64,000 bases of DNA from Acidiparvus fluvialis (GCA_041263285.1 JBFSVS010000003.1:23725-87724); one strand, 5' to 3'; shown: positions 51,559 through 60,879, counted from the first letter of the stretch. Made by a program: numbers and translations. The notes: a model not told the origin generated them from the sequence alone.

Positions 51559-52332
51559 ATGATGCATCATCATCTCATTGCAAATTTCAAAATGAATCTT
51601 TTAGATTCGGAAATTCGTAGTTATATCTCTAAACTCAGTCAATCGAGTGTTCTCAGAAAAAAGCGCCCGGACCACCTGCATATTGGATTTGCTCCTTCTT
51701 TTCCATATCTTCAGAGTTGTCGGGATCAACTTACCCATACTTTAGCTCCCCTCGATTTATATGCACAGAATATATCCGAGGCATCTCAAGGAGCTCACAC
51801 GGGAGAAGTGAGTGCGCAACAAATCCTGGACTGTGGTGCTCGGGGATCGATTATTGGGCATAGCGAAAGACGAAGCATCTATCATGAGACCCCAGAGACT
51901 TTGGTTAAAAAAATCAATATTTTAAAGCATCTAAAGATGCGGGCCATCTATTGCTTAGGAGAAGAGACGTCCGATCTGTCTGATCGGGATCTCGACTATC
52001 TCCTGAAAGACCAAGTAAAAATTTTGAAAGATTTTCCTCCGACGCAGTTGATTGTGGCCTACGAACCCCAATGGGCCATTGGTACGGGTCGCGACGCGGC
52101 GCCCCAACATATTCATAAAGTATCGACCTATATCCGACAGCATTTAGATACCGCCTTTGGCTCCGTCGAAGCCGCTGGTATACCGATTCTCTATGGTGGG
52201 AGCGTGAATGCTCGGAATCTTTCTTCTATTCTCGATCTCGATCATATCAGTGGGGCGCTAGTAGGATCTGCAAGTCTAGAATTCGATCATTTTAATACTT
52301 TGATCGAACTATTTATCGACGCTAACCTATAA
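51559..52332 (+). CDS. tpiA: Triosephosphate isomerase
   Basis: TIM-barrel enzyme interconverting dihydroxyacetone phosphate and glyceraldehyde-3-phosphate. Active-site pieces are ANFKMNL (N and K), IIGHSERR with the catalytic histidine, VAYEPQWAIGTG with the catalytic glutamate, and PILYGGSVNARN. Length 257 is normal. A TAGACT box ends 8 nt before the first ATG and no Shine-Dalgarno is evident. A second ATG follows immediately. Confidence 0.97.
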   Translation: MMHHHLIANFKMNLLDSEIRSYISKLSQSSVLRKKRPDHLHIGFAPSFPYLQSCRDQLTHTLAPLDLYAQNISEASQGAHTGEVSAQQILDCGARGSIIGHSERRSIYHETPETLVKKINILKHLKMRAIYCLGEETSDLSDRDLDYLLKDQVKILKDFPPTQLIVAYEPQWAIGTGRDAAPQHIHKVSTYIRQHLDTAFGSVEAAGIPILYGGSVNARNLSSILDLDHISGALVGSASLEFDHFNTLIELFIDANL

Positions 52333-52360
52333 GCCTGGATCAAAATTTTTTAGGATCTCT

Positions 52361-53392
52361 ATGCTGATCGTTTTAGACGTCAAAGCCTCGGTTGAATCCA
52401 TTCGACGCGTACAGGCCTTTCTTAAAGATCATGGCATCGATAGTCAGGCACACTCTGACCCACTTTCACAAACGATCGTTGCTCCTAATGCTTCCAAGAA
52501 ACTCACGGTCCGTCAATTAGAGGCTTTTGAGGACGTGGTGCGAGCGGTTCCAATTACAAGCCCCTATAAATATGCATCGATTCAGGGGGTCAATGCGCCT
52601 ACCGTTATTGAGGTTGCCGGTCTGAAGATCGGTGATGGCTCTCTGTCTTTAGTCGGGGGACCCTGTGCCGTGGAGTCGCGAGACCAACTCTTTGGGATCG
52701 CACGATATGTAGCAGAATCCGGTGTCAAATTATTTCGCGCCGGAGCCTTCAAGCCCCGAACAAGTCCCTACGCATTTCAGGGTCTTGGGATTGAGGGCCT
52801 TGCGCTTCTTGCCGAGGTCAAAAAAGAATTTTCGCTTGGGATCGTCACTGAATGTTTGGATAATATGACTTTTGATGAGGTCGAGGCAGTAGCCGATATT
52901 GTTCAAATTGGGGCTCGAAATATGCAAAATTTCAGCCTACTCAAGCGCGCTGGCCGCTCTCTCAAGCCAATTCTCCTCAAGCGCGGTAACTCAGCTTCAC
53001 TAGACGAGTGGCTCTTGGCAGCTGAATATATTCTGAGTGAGGGTAACTCTCGAGTGATCTTGTGTGAGCGCGGGATTCGAACGTGGTCTGATCATTCCCG
53101 AAATACCCTTGATTTATCAGTCATACCTGCTGCAAGAAGGCTCACTCACTTACCAATTTTTGTTGATCCCAGTCATGCGGTAGGTCGTCGTGACAGCGTT
53201 CTGCCTTGCGCACGTGCCTCCGTTGCTGTCGGTGCCGATGGTTTGCTGATAGAAACCCATTGTCAACCAGAGCAAGCCTTAAGTGATGGTCCCCAGGCAC
53301 TCTTGCAGTCTGACTACCTAGATCTCGTAGATCAATGCAGAGAAATCCATAAACTTCTTCAGGCTAAAACTGCCCTCCACTTGGGCTTCTAA
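52361..53392 (+). CDS. aroF: 3-deoxy-7-phosphoheptulonate (DAHP) synthase, type I-beta
   Basis: First enzyme of the shikimate pathway. Residues 1-~70 form the ferredoxin-like N-terminal domain of the Thermotoga-type enzyme, which binds aromatic amino acids as feedback signals. The TIM barrel then begins with LVGGPCAVESRDQL, followed by RAGAFKPRTSPYAFQGLG, IVTECLDNM, IQIGARNMQNFSLL, KPILLKRG and the metal site LPIFVDPSHAVGRRD with GADGLLIETH. 343 residues. AGGAT lies 6 nt before the ATG. It follows tpiA by 28 nt. Confidence 0.95.
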   Translation: MLIVLDVKASVESIRRVQAFLKDHGIDSQAHSDPLSQTIVAPNASKKLTVRQLEAFEDVVRAVPITSPYKYASIQGVNAPTVIEVAGLKIGDGSLSLVGGPCAVESRDQLFGIARYVAESGVKLFRAGAFKPRTSPYAFQGLGIEGLALLAEVKKEFSLGIVTECLDNMTFDEVEAVADIVQIGARNMQNFSLLKRAGRSLKPILLKRGNSASLDEWLLAAEYILSEGNSRVILCERGIRTWSDHSRNTLDLSVIPAARRLTHLPIFVDPSHAVGRRDSVLPCARASVAVGADGLLIETHCQPEQALSDGPQALLQSDYLDLVDQCREIHKLLQAKTALHLGF

Positions 53393-53448
53393 GGGGTATT
53401 TGGTTTCCTTGCCTTCCGGCCTAGGTTATTCTAGGGATTGGAGAATAA

Positions 53449-53763
53449 ATGTCAGGTCTGGTTTTAACTTTTCATATTTTAGTTAGTGTTCTTTTAGTCG
53501 CTGCGATTCTTCTACAACCGGGCTCCAAGGGACGGGGAGGCTTAGGGTCTGCATACGGGGGAGGCTCTAGTGGGGCTTTTGGTCCTCAAGGTGCAACTCC
53601 TTTCCTAGCAAAAGCAACCTATTGGCTTGCCGGGGGGTTTCTTGCAACTTCTTTTATTATTGAGCTCTTAATTGTGAAGTCGAATAAATCAGTGCTGGAT
53701 GCCAAACCCGCAATCAGTATCCCAGCTCCAACGGATGCACCCAAAAACACCCCTTCTCCCTAA
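53449..53763 (+). CDS. secG: Preprotein translocase subunit SecG
   Basis: Small SecYEG channel subunit with two membrane helices (about 4-22 and 56-74). Between them is the hallmark VAAILLQPGSKGRGGLGSAYG with the glycine/serine-rich GGGSSGAFGPQGATPFLAKAT. The tail is proline-rich (ISIPAPTDAPKNTPSP), cytosolic or periplasmic. GGAG 5 nt before the ATG. The tRNA-Leu gene follows. Confidence 0.95.
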   Translation: MSGLVLTFHILVSVLLVAAILLQPGSKGRGGLGSAYGGGSSGAFGPQGATPFLAKATYWLAGGFLATSFIIELLIVKSNKSVLDAKPAISIPAPTDAPKNTPSP

Positions 53764-53770
53764 TCTGACG

Positions 53771-53798
53771 TTGACACCGTTCTTTGGGGCGGTAATAT
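53771..53798 (+). promoter_or_regulatory. Sigma-70-type promoter of tRNA-Leu
   Basis: A perfect TTGACA (53771-53776) and TAATAT (53793-53798) are 16 nt apart, ending 11 nt before the tRNA 5' end. It is the clearest consensus promoter in the window and shows that a standard housekeeping sigma factor is used. Confidence 0.8.
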
Positions 53799-53809
53799 TG
53801 AATGACAAA

Positions 53810-53895
53810 GCCCGCGTGGTGAAATTGGTAGACACGCCATCTTGAGGTGGTGGTGGCCACAAGCCTTAGCAGTTCGAGTCTGCTCGCGGGCACCA
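53810..53895 (+). tRNA. tRNA-Leu (anticodon GAG)
   Basis: An 86-nt class II tRNA. The acceptor stem is GCCCGCG/CGCGGGC; the D-arm region is TGGTGAAATTGGTAGACAC; the anticodon stem is CCATC/GGTGG with loop TTGAGGT. A long variable arm is followed by the T-arm with GTTCGAGTC. CCA is encoded. Anticodon GAG reads CUC and CUU leucine codons. Confidence 0.95.
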
Positions 53896-53922
53896 CTTTT
53901 ATAGTCCCAAACGAGCCGCGTC

Positions 53923-55020
53923 ATGATCTCATTCTTGGAACCTAGTAGGGCCTCAAGGATCCTGACTCCATTAGCAAGTTGGTTTGATCGAAATAAGCGA
54001 TCGCTCCCTTGGAGAGCTACAAATCTCAAAAGCAAGCATCGGGACCCTTATGCCGTTTTAGTCTCAGAATTCATGCTTCAGCAAACCCAAGTAAATACCG
54101 TAGTTCCATATTTTGAACGCTGGATGAAACGTTTTCCAAATTTGAAGAAATTGGCGAATAGCTCTCCCGATACAGTGATGAAATATTGGGAAGGCCTGGG
54201 CTATTATCAAAGATGTCGTAATCTTCACAACAGCTGTCAATGGATTGCGAAAAATGGTTGGCCTAAAACGCGAGACGAGATGCTGGCTTTACCGGGCATC
54301 GGGACTTATACTTCAGCAGCCATCGGCTCGATTGCCTTTCAATGGCCAACTCCCGCCCTTGATGGCAACGTCATCAGACTCTTATCTCGTCTTCATGCAA
54401 AGGATCTAAAGAATAAGAAACAGATGCAAGCTATGGAAGTATGGCTTCAACCTGCCCTCGATAGTTTAGGGCCCTCGCGGCTCACTCAAGCTCTTATGGA
54501 GTTCGGCAGCCTCGTATGCAAGAAAAGTCAGCCTCAATGCATATCCTGTCCTCTAAGCACGAATTGTCAAGCCTATCAATTAGATCTTATTCATCGTTTC
54601 CCAAAGACGAAAAGAAAGGGTACGCGTAAAGTTAAACATCACGCGCTCTTGATCATCGTAAGGGGAGATCAGGTTCTGCTTGAAAAACCGAGCCCCAAAA
54701 GACTCTTGGGGAACCTTTATTGCTTTCCAACAAGTACCCTTGGGGCAAATGAGCGTTTCGGGACTCCCTATATTCACCACTATTCCCATCTAACAGAACA
54801 TATTTATCCATTACTTATTCGGGTCAGCAACGTTAATGTCTCTTCGTCTTATTGTTGGGTGAGACAAAAAGAATTATCCCATTTTCCATTGGGTAATCGA
54901 GACAAATCAATGCTTAAGATTATTGCATCACTTCAAGAGAAGAAAAATATAGCAAGGAGTCTAACCTCGAAAATGAATAAAACGATTTTCAAGCAACCCA
55001 TTTCGTTTAGGCCAATTTAA
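53923..55020 (+). CDS. mutY: A/G-specific adenine glycosylase MutY
   Basis: Removes adenine mispaired with 8-oxoguanine. Catalytic E49 is in SEFMLQQTQV; the helix-hairpin-helix LPGIGTYTSAAI lies at 123-134; D147 in ALDGNVIRLLSRL completes the active site. The [4Fe-4S] cysteines lie in CKKSQPQCISCPLSTNC. The C-terminal NUDIX-like 8-oxoG-recognition domain begins near residue 237 (HHALLIIVRGDQVLLEKP). 365 residues. It follows tRNA-Leu by 27 nt with no clear ribosome site. A MutT-type NUDIX gene also lies in the window (57783-58166). Confidence 0.95.
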   Translation: MISFLEPSRASRILTPLASWFDRNKRSLPWRATNLKSKHRDPYAVLVSEFMLQQTQVNTVVPYFERWMKRFPNLKKLANSSPDTVMKYWEGLGYYQRCRNLHNSCQWIAKNGWPKTRDEMLALPGIGTYTSAAIGSIAFQWPTPALDGNVIRLLSRLHAKDLKNKKQMQAMEVWLQPALDSLGPSRLTQALMEFGSLVCKKSQPQCISCPLSTNCQAYQLDLIHRFPKTKRKGTRKVKHHALLIIVRGDQVLLEKPSPKRLLGNLYCFPTSTLGANERFGTPYIHHYSHLTEHIYPLLIRVSNVNVSSSYCWVRQKELSHFPLGNRDKSMLKIIASLQEKKNIARSLTSKMNKTIFKQPISFRPI

Positions 55021-55033
55021 GTTTGCATTACTT

Positions 55034-55819
55034 TTAAGAAACACCTAGATCATCGAGTTCTTGTTGTGCAATCTTGGCTTCTTGGGTGCCCGCAAAGCCT
55101 TCGGTCAGTTCTCGAAATGCTTTGATGGCTGCTGGTTTCAGATTTTGACGAAGCAAACATTGAGCTCTCTTGAGTTTGGCGGGTAAAAACTGAGATGAGG
55201 AAGGTACTTCTCGAATGATTTGTTCAAAGACAACCTGAGCACTATCGAACGTCTTAGTATTATAAAAACATAACCCTAGAAAAAATAAGGCTGAAGGCTT
55301 ATTAGAACTGGTTGGATAAGCTTCAATGTAGTTCTTCAGCGCTGTGGATGCTACCGAGTAATTTCCTCGATTGTAATCGAGGACGGCGGCATTAAAACTA
55401 CTCTCATCAGTCTTGGAGACGTTGCTAGGGTTTGTATTGGGTATGTTTTGAATTGAGGACTGGGTCTGATCTGCCTGGGTAACGATGGAGTCGCCTGAGG
55501 ATTTATCATCTGAGGTCACGAGAGAATTATTCTTAGCAGGTACTGCGAGTCTGGCATTGAGTGCCTTTGTGGCTTCGGTAAGTTCAGTTAAAGACGACTG
55601 AAGATCCGCTTGAAATCTTCTTCCTTGGGTACGAAAGTCTTGATCAGACTTTTGCTCATTTCGAGCAATTTCCTGAGTATCTTCGATTTGTCGTCGAAGT
55701 TTGAAGACCTCTATTTTTAGGTCGCCGATCTCGCGTTCGACTCGACTCAATTGCTCGGTTGAGTCGCATCCGAGACTTAGAATTCCAACAATAAGAAGGG
55801 GAATAGAAATTTTATGCAT
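55034..55819 (-). CDS. ybgF: Tol-Pal system protein YbgF/CpoB
   Basis: Periplasmic Tol-Pal accessory protein, 261 residues. A hydrophobic signal segment (1-16) ends at LSLGC, possibly a lipoprotein cleavage site although position -3 is atypical. An N-terminal coiled coil (LSRVEREIGDLKIEVFKLRRQIED) follows. A Ser/Thr/Asn-rich linker (about 95-140) leads to TPR repeats (YNRGNYSVASTALKNYIEAYP, SALFFLGLCFYNTKTFDSAQVVFEQIIREVP). In E. coli CpoB coordinates peptidoglycan synthesis with outer-membrane constriction. It is last in the tolB-pal-ybgF row. Confidence 0.92.
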   Translation of the reverse strand: MHKISIPLLIVGILSLGCDSTEQLSRVEREIGDLKIEVFKLRRQIEDTQEIARNEQKSDQDFRTQGRRFQADLQSSLTELTEATKALNARLAVPAKNNSLVTSDDKSSGDSIVTQADQTQSSIQNIPNTNPSNVSKTDESSFNAAVLDYNRGNYSVASTALKNYIEAYPTSSNKPSALFFLGLCFYNTKTFDSAQVVFEQIIREVPSSSQFLPAKLKRAQCLLRQNLKPAAIKAFRELTEGFAGTQEAKIAQQELDDLGVS

Positions 55820-55849
55820 AGCTATTCCTCAGAATCAAACCCAATGATT

Positions 55850-56392
55850 TTAGTTGATTGGGGTGAATTCAGCCCGTCGGTTTCGGGACCAACAAGCCTC
55901 ATTGCTTTCATTACAAAGGGGCTTCTCTTTGCCAAAACTGATGGACTGAAGACGCGATTCATCGATTCCCAAGCCTTTCAGGTAGGATACCGTTGACGAG
56001 GCGCGCTTGTTACCAAGGGCAAGATTGTATTCATTGGTTCCACGTTCATCAGCATGGCCACTGATTTGTACCTTAATTTGAGGATAGGCTCTCAAGAAAT
56101 TTGCAAGCAACTGAAGGGATGACTTATCTTCTTCCCGGATCGTGGCTCGGTCTAATTCAAAATAGATATTGGCCATAGCTTTTTCTTTGGCAACTTGAAA
56201 CTCTTGTTCCGCTTTTTGACGAGCCTCATCGGCTAATTTCAATTTCAATTCCGCTTCTTGAGCCGCCTTTAAGTCCACCACGGGTGTCTCAGAGACCTTG
56301 GCTTCAACCGCTACCGGAACAGGCTTTTTGCAGGCTACTTGAATGAGAAGTGAGCAAAGCAATGCACTTAGGGCTACGCGATTGATGGACAT
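55850..56392 (-). CDS. pal: Peptidoglycan-associated lipoprotein Pal
   Basis: Outer-membrane lipoprotein that binds peptidoglycan. The signal peptide SINRVALSALLCSLLIQVAC ends in a lipobox cysteine (C20 or 21). A helical linker (LKAAQEAELKLKLADEARQK) follows. The OmpA-like domain contains ANIYFELDRATIREE, VQISGHADERGTNEYNLALG and NRRAEFTPI. AAAGGAG at 7 nt fixes the ATG at 56392; an upstream frame has no function. It sits between tolB and ybgF, as in the classical tol operon. Confidence 0.96.
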   Translation of the reverse strand: MSINRVALSALLCSLLIQVACKKPVPVAVEAKVSETPVVDLKAAQEAELKLKLADEARQKAEQEFQVAKEKAMANIYFELDRATIREEDKSSLQLLANFLRAYPQIKVQISGHADERGTNEYNLALGNKRASSTVSYLKGLGIDESRLQSISFGKEKPLCNESNEACWSRNRRAEFTPIN

Positions 56393-56471
56393 AATAATCT
56401 CCTTTGAAATATGATACTCCATAATTTACTAATTACCATTCACTTTAGTGTATGAAATCAGTGGGTTCGTC

Positions 56472-57737
56472 CTAATTTTTTGGAGACCAGACCGGACTTT
56501 GGCAGAGGCCTAAGTTGCTAATCGGCTGGACCGAGGCCCCTGAAATATCAGATCGATAAATAGTTCCTCCGGATGTTCTTGCGCCTATAAAGACGAGGCT
56601 TCTTCCGTCGGGTGACCAAGAGGGTGACTCGTTTGAACTAACCGCTGTAGTGATTTGATAGGATTTTCCGTCCGAAAGTTTGAAAATAAAAAGATCAAAT
56701 TTTCCTTCGAAGCGTGACACAAAAGCAATCATATCCCCTAGTGGACTCCAGCTTGGTGAAGCATTATAGGTCCCGTCAAAAGTTAATTGCCTGACATTTG
56801 TTCCATCGTCTTCCATGAGAAAGATCTGAGGACCCCCGCCCCGATTGGAGGTAAATGCAATCTGAGTTCCACTTGGATTCCAAGAGGGTTCCGTATTGAT
56901 ACCTTCGTTGAAGGTTAACTTTCTTACCTTAAGCGTAGTGAGGTCGTAAAGAGCAATATCACTTCTTCCTTGGGTATCTCCAAGGACAAATGCAAAGCGT
57001 TTCCCATCCGGTGACCAGACTGGAGAAGAGCAGAAAGAGGGTCGTTCTCTGAGATCAGAGGGGAAGATCTTTTCATGCGCTCCTCCCACCAATTTCTGTC
57101 CCCAAATTTCAGGACCTCCGCTCTTATAGGTTACATAGAGTAGTCGTCCATCTTTTGCGACTGAAGGAGCAATAGAGAGGCTGCCCCACTTGGTCAATTG
57201 AGTAATGTTTTCTCCATCTGAGTCCATTTGGAAAAGCTCTTTCACTCCGGGTCTTATCTGTCTGGAAAATGTAATCCTAGAAAAGGCGCTTCCTCGCTCA
57301 CCCGTAAGCCACATGACCATATCATCAGCAAGAATATGGGCATAGTTGTGAATAGCTAATACACCGAATTGATAGACGACTTCATGAACCACATTCATAC
57401 TTCCAGCATCCGTCACCTGAGCCTTCATTTCATATCCAGTTTTTGTTTCAGCAATGGCGTAAGTGAGAGACCAATCAATCCCCTGCTCTTTCATTTTCTT
57501 TTTATCGACCACTGTTGAAGAGGAAAGAAGAAATACTCCTGAATTTTGTAGATTTTTTCTGAGCGTGGCAGAAAAGTCGTCTACCACTCGGTCGATTCCT
57601 GAGTTTGTAAATTGCGGTGCATCAATATGCAATACAACTTTTGTGGTTGCACTAGCCTGAAGACTAACTTCAGTCGGAACCTGGGCATCAAGGAGAAGGT
57701 TTAACGAGATAAGTGCACAGAAAAGAGCAAGGCGCAT
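56472..57737 (-). CDS. tolB: Tol-Pal system beta-propeller protein TolB
   Basis: Periplasmic TolB, 421 residues. Residues 1-19 form a signal peptide. The N-terminal domain (about 25-140) contains VVLHIDAPQF and ends near HILADDMVMWLTGE. The C-terminal six-bladed propeller carries WD-like repeats with PSWSPDG, PVWSPDG and PSWNPSG. TolB shuttles between Pal and TolA during division. tolQ, tolR and tolA are not in the visible part of the block. Confidence 0.95.
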   Translation of the reverse strand: MRLALFCALISLNLLLDAQVPTEVSLQASATTKVVLHIDAPQFTNSGIDRVVDDFSATLRKNLQNSGVFLLSSSTVVDKKKMKEQGIDWSLTYAIAETKTGYEMKAQVTDAGSMNVVHEVVYQFGVLAIHNYAHILADDMVMWLTGERGSAFSRITFSRQIRPGVKELFQMDSDGENITQLTKWGSLSIAPSVAKDGRLLYVTYKSGGPEIWGQKLVGGAHEKIFPSDLRERPSFCSSPVWSPDGKRFAFVLGDTQGRSDIALYDLTTLKVRKLTFNEGINTEPSWNPSGTQIAFTSNRGGGPQIFLMEDDGTNVRQLTFDGTYNASPSWSPLGDMIAFVSRFEGKFDLFIFKLSDGKSYQITTAVSSNESPSWSPDGRSLVFIGARTSGGTIYRSDISGASVQPISNLGLCQSPVWSPKN

Positions 57738-57782
57738 ATAGAATGATGTTACTCATTTGCGACCCATTAAGCAAAATTAGAG

Positions 57783-58166
57783 TTAGAACTGAAGGTTTGA
57801 AATGAGTTCGCGGGTGAGGTTTGGAAGCGGGAGACGGAGAGCCTCCTTCGTCGAGAACCAACCGTAAGACAAAGAGGTGGCCAACCCTCTTTTGCACTGT
57901 GCTCCGTAAAGATGAAGGGATATTCCCTCTTCGCTGTTTGATTTGGATAAGGTGGGTAAGAACTTCCAATTTAATCCCGAAATTCCTAGTTCTTCAAAAA
58001 TCTCCCTTTCGAGACCTCCAAGATAAGTTTCGTTCTTTTCTTTTTTTCCACCTGGAAGTTCCCAAAGATTAGGCATCACGGGATTATCCGCATGCCGCTT
58101 TTGGAATAAGAAACGCCCTTTACCATTGTCGATCAAGGCAACTACGATTTCGGCTTGAGTTATCAT
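57783..58166 (-). CDS. mutT: NUDIX hydrolase, MutT-like (8-oxo-dGTP diphosphatase)
   Basis: NUDIX-fold hydrolase of 127 residues. ELPGGKKEKNETYLGGLEREIFEELGI is the GX5EX7REUXEEXGU box, beginning near residue 36. The N-terminus EIVVALIDNGKGRFLFQKRH and WELPGG match MutT-type dNTP-pool sanitisers. The ATG at 58166 (AGGAAGAAG upstream) overlaps the rnhB TGA (ATGA). The longer upstream frame is spurious. It may complement MutY in 8-oxoguanine defence; this is inferred from family. Confidence 0.9.
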   Translation of the reverse strand: MITQAEIVVALIDNGKGRFLFQKRHADNPVMPNLWELPGGKKEKNETYLGGLEREIFEELGISGLNWKFLPTLSKSNSEEGISLHLYGAQCKRGLATSLSYGWFSTKEALRLPLPNLTRELISNLQF

Positions 58167-58969
58167 AATGCTTCTTCCTGAAATGAGACCAATCGTCCAA
58201 GGTAGATATTTCTGAGAGTTTCCACGCGTTCCATCTTCATTTTGCCGTAGTGGACCCGAAAGACGTCTTGAAACCAAGATGTAAGATCAACCGCATTTTT
58301 AGTAGCATAAAGCCTATCTTGGACAACTTTAAAGATTTCCAAATCTTCTTGTATGCGTTTTCGGACAGGCTCAAAAGTTATTCGATGAATCGGAGAGGCA
58401 CCGTAAGCATCGAGTGCTCTAAGATGAGCAGGGGTTCCATACCCTTTGTGTTGATCAAAGCCGTACCTAGGGTACTGATGCCCCAACTCGTCCATGAGTT
58501 TGTCCCTGAAAACCTTGGCTAAAATACTGGCTGCAGCAATGGCACAACTCGTGCCGTCACCCTGTGGAACCAAGACTTCAGGACGATTTAGATTGGGAGA
58601 AGTTATCCCATCAATATAAAACGTATTCACCAAGCAAGAGATCTCTTGGGTCGATTCGCGCATGGCACTTAATGAAGCTTGAAGAATATTATCGCGATCA
58701 ATCCCAATACAGTCTACGACCCCGTAGCCAATATAAGGTAGGATGTCTTCTAAAGTTCTAGCTAGACTTTCCCGTTTCTTGGGCGATATTTTTTTACTAT
58801 CCCGAACCTGATTCAAAATATCGGAGGATGTTCCTACGACTTGATGATTAAGCAAAATACAACAAGCTACAACGGGGCCGGCTAGGCAGCCCCGTCCTAC
58901 TTCATCAATTCCAGCCCACGTTTGGGAAACTGAATTGTGACTCAGGTCCCATTCAACCAAATCCGACAT
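58163..58969 (-). CDS. rnhB: Ribonuclease HII
   Basis: Degrades the RNA strand of RNA:DNA hybrids and single ribonucleotides in DNA. WAGIDEVGRGCLAGPVV carries catalytic D22 and E23. DSKKISPKKRESL, YIDGI and GTSCAIAAASILAKVFRDKLM are RNase HII signatures. At 268 residues it is about 55 longer than typical; the C-terminal extension (after about residue 210) is not part of the core fold. AAGGA precedes the ATG by 6 nt. mutT follows with a 4-nt overlap. Confidence 0.95.
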   Translation of the reverse strand: MSDLVEWDLSHNSVSQTWAGIDEVGRGCLAGPVVACCILLNHQVVGTSSDILNQVRDSKKISPKKRESLARTLEDILPYIGYGVVDCIGIDRDNILQASLSAMRESTQEISCLVNTFYIDGITSPNLNRPEVLVPQGDGTSCAIAAASILAKVFRDKLMDELGHQYPRYGFDQHKGYGTPAHLRALDAYGASPIHRITFEPVRKRIQEDLEIFKVVQDRLYATKNAVDLTSWFQDVFRVHYGKMKMERVETLRNIYLGRLVSFQEEAL

Positions 58970-58983
58970 TCCGTTCCTTGTAC

Positions 58984-60816
58984 TTAGGGAACAAAAGAAT
59001 GGCCTGACCAGTTTTCAAAATTTTTCTGGGCTTCTGGCGAAGTATTTCTATCAAGCTCGATTTTAAGAGTCCTCAGGGGGTTTTCGGTAGTCGTAAGATC
59101 CACAGCTTTCTGTCGTCCGCGATGGGAGGCGATAATTTTTACCGTGGCTCCCACCTTGGAGTCTGAAATTCGCTTATTAACGTCGCCTGCGTTGAGGGTT
59201 CTCCATCCATTGACAAAAAGAATTTCGTAGCCCACGGAAAGTCCAGCTTGATCGGCAGGTCCACCCGGAGCGACAGAACTAATAATGTTTGTACCGCCGG
59301 AAGATTCACCTTGGAATCTTAAGCCAGCGTAGACCTTAGAGCGCTCGACAATTTGGGGGTTCTTCTTTTCCTCTTGCGATAACCGATCAGTAGTTGTTTC
59401 GAATTTAAACTTTAAACCAAATACCGATGCTAGAGTTTTGGGACTGGGGACACCGGAGCGGCGGATATATTGATCCCAGAATGGAGCGGAGGGTTTACCT
59501 GAGATTTTCTCAAAGGCTTTCTGTATATCGGCATCAATAATCCCAACCCCTTGGGCCCCATGGCTCATCCAAAGCTCACGGAAGAGATCTTTAAGGCCTT
59601 TTTGACCCTTACTCCCCTCAATGATTTCAGCCTCCATCAGCCAACCCGTTAGTTCACCGTGGTCATAGTAACTAATTGACGTAACCTCAGTCCATTCATT
59701 CGGTTGGTAGTACCGGATCCATGAATCGAAACTTGATTCTTCGAGACTCTGATTCAAGCGACCTGGATGCTGCGAAACCGAAGCCCAGAGGTTTTCGTAC
59801 TGCTTGATGGAGTATTTCCAAGGCACAACGCCGGCTCTGTTTACAATCTGATGTTCCATGTAAGAAGTGAAGCCCTCATGAAACCACAATAGTTTGGTGT
59901 AGTTTTCTTTGGAATAATCGAAAGGACCTAATACTACATCTTTAATACGTTTGACATTCCATGCATGAAAAAACTCGTGCGCCGCTAATTGATAAAGCGT
60001 GTAGTAACCTTCCTCTTTATCGAATCGGAAGGGATCGCTCAAGAGTGAGGTGCTCTGAAGATGCTCAAGCCCTCCGCGACTATTAGGAGAAAACCCGAGA
60101 AGGAATACGTACTTTTTGAAAGGAAAACTTCCAAAGATTTTAACAGTTTCATTGACAATTTTTTCGAAGTCTCGGACTAAACGATTTTCATCTCCATTGT
60201 GATCTCCCGTGATTGCTAGTTCAAAACGAGTTCCCTGGCTTTCCCAGTAGTGGGATCGGAAAGTGCCGAGCTGGATCGGCGAATCTACCAGAAGATCATA
60301 GTTGGAAGCACGAACAACACCATCACTATCGACGAGCCCACAAGCAACCTTCCAAGTTGAAGGGAAACCCTTGAAGGATATTTCGTAAGGTCTATCGAAA
60401 TCACTTGGCGCATACAAAAAGGTATTGGCCCCCACAAGGTGGGCTTGCGATTGATCGATATAGTTTTCTCGAACACTCATGATATTTCCATACACTCGGT
60501 AGCGGATCGTCATCTCACCCTGGTGGGGAGGAACTTTCCACTGTTGCTTATCTACCTTGACAAGCGACTCTCCTTTAAGGGTTTGTACTTGATCCACGAA
60601 CTTGGCATAATCTCGCACTAAATAACTTCCAGGTGTCCAAGTGGGAAGTGCCAAAGTTCCTCCTTCACGGAGAAAACCCGATGGAAGAGTCATCTGAATC
60701 TCGATTTGGTGCTGGGCCAAATTAATCGGCGAGATAGTTACTTTAATCGGAGTGATCATCGAAGTATCAGTGGCCGATAAAAGAAAACTCAAAGTGAGAC
60801 AGAGTAAGTAGCGCAT
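58984..60816 (-). CDS. M61-family peptidase with C-terminal PDZ domain
   Basis: Secreted glycyl-aminopeptidase-like metalloprotease, 610 residues. A signal peptide (1-16) is followed by an M61 N-terminal beta domain. The zinc site is AAHEFFHAWNVKRIK (HExxH) with the third ligand in FHEGFTSYMEHQIV. PGGPADQAGLSVGYEILFVNGW is a C-terminal PDZ domain. Members occur in many soil bacteria and are thought to degrade peptides in the periplasm or outside. It follows guaA and precedes rnhB. Confidence 0.92.
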   Translation of the reverse strand: MRYLLCLTLSFLLSATDTSMITPIKVTISPINLAQHQIEIQMTLPSGFLREGGTLALPTWTPGSYLVRDYAKFVDQVQTLKGESLVKVDKQQWKVPPHQGEMTIRYRVYGNIMSVRENYIDQSQAHLVGANTFLYAPSDFDRPYEISFKGFPSTWKVACGLVDSDGVVRASNYDLLVDSPIQLGTFRSHYWESQGTRFELAITGDHNGDENRLVRDFEKIVNETVKIFGSFPFKKYVFLLGFSPNSRGGLEHLQSTSLLSDPFRFDKEEGYYTLYQLAAHEFFHAWNVKRIKDVVLGPFDYSKENYTKLLWFHEGFTSYMEHQIVNRAGVVPWKYSIKQYENLWASVSQHPGRLNQSLEESSFDSWIRYYQPNEWTEVTSISYYDHGELTGWLMEAEIIEGSKGQKGLKDLFRELWMSHGAQGVGIIDADIQKAFEKISGKPSAPFWDQYIRRSGVPSPKTLASVFGLKFKFETTTDRLSQEEKKNPQIVERSKVYAGLRFQGESSGGTNIISSVAPGGPADQAGLSVGYEILFVNGWRTLNAGDVNKRISDSKVGATVKIIASHRGRQKAVDLTTTENPLRTLKIELDRNTSPEAQKNFENWSGHSFVP

Positions 60817-60879
60817 TGCAGGGTCTCCTGGTGGATGAGCAATAAATAATCATTAAAGGATGAAACCATCTTGGATTCA

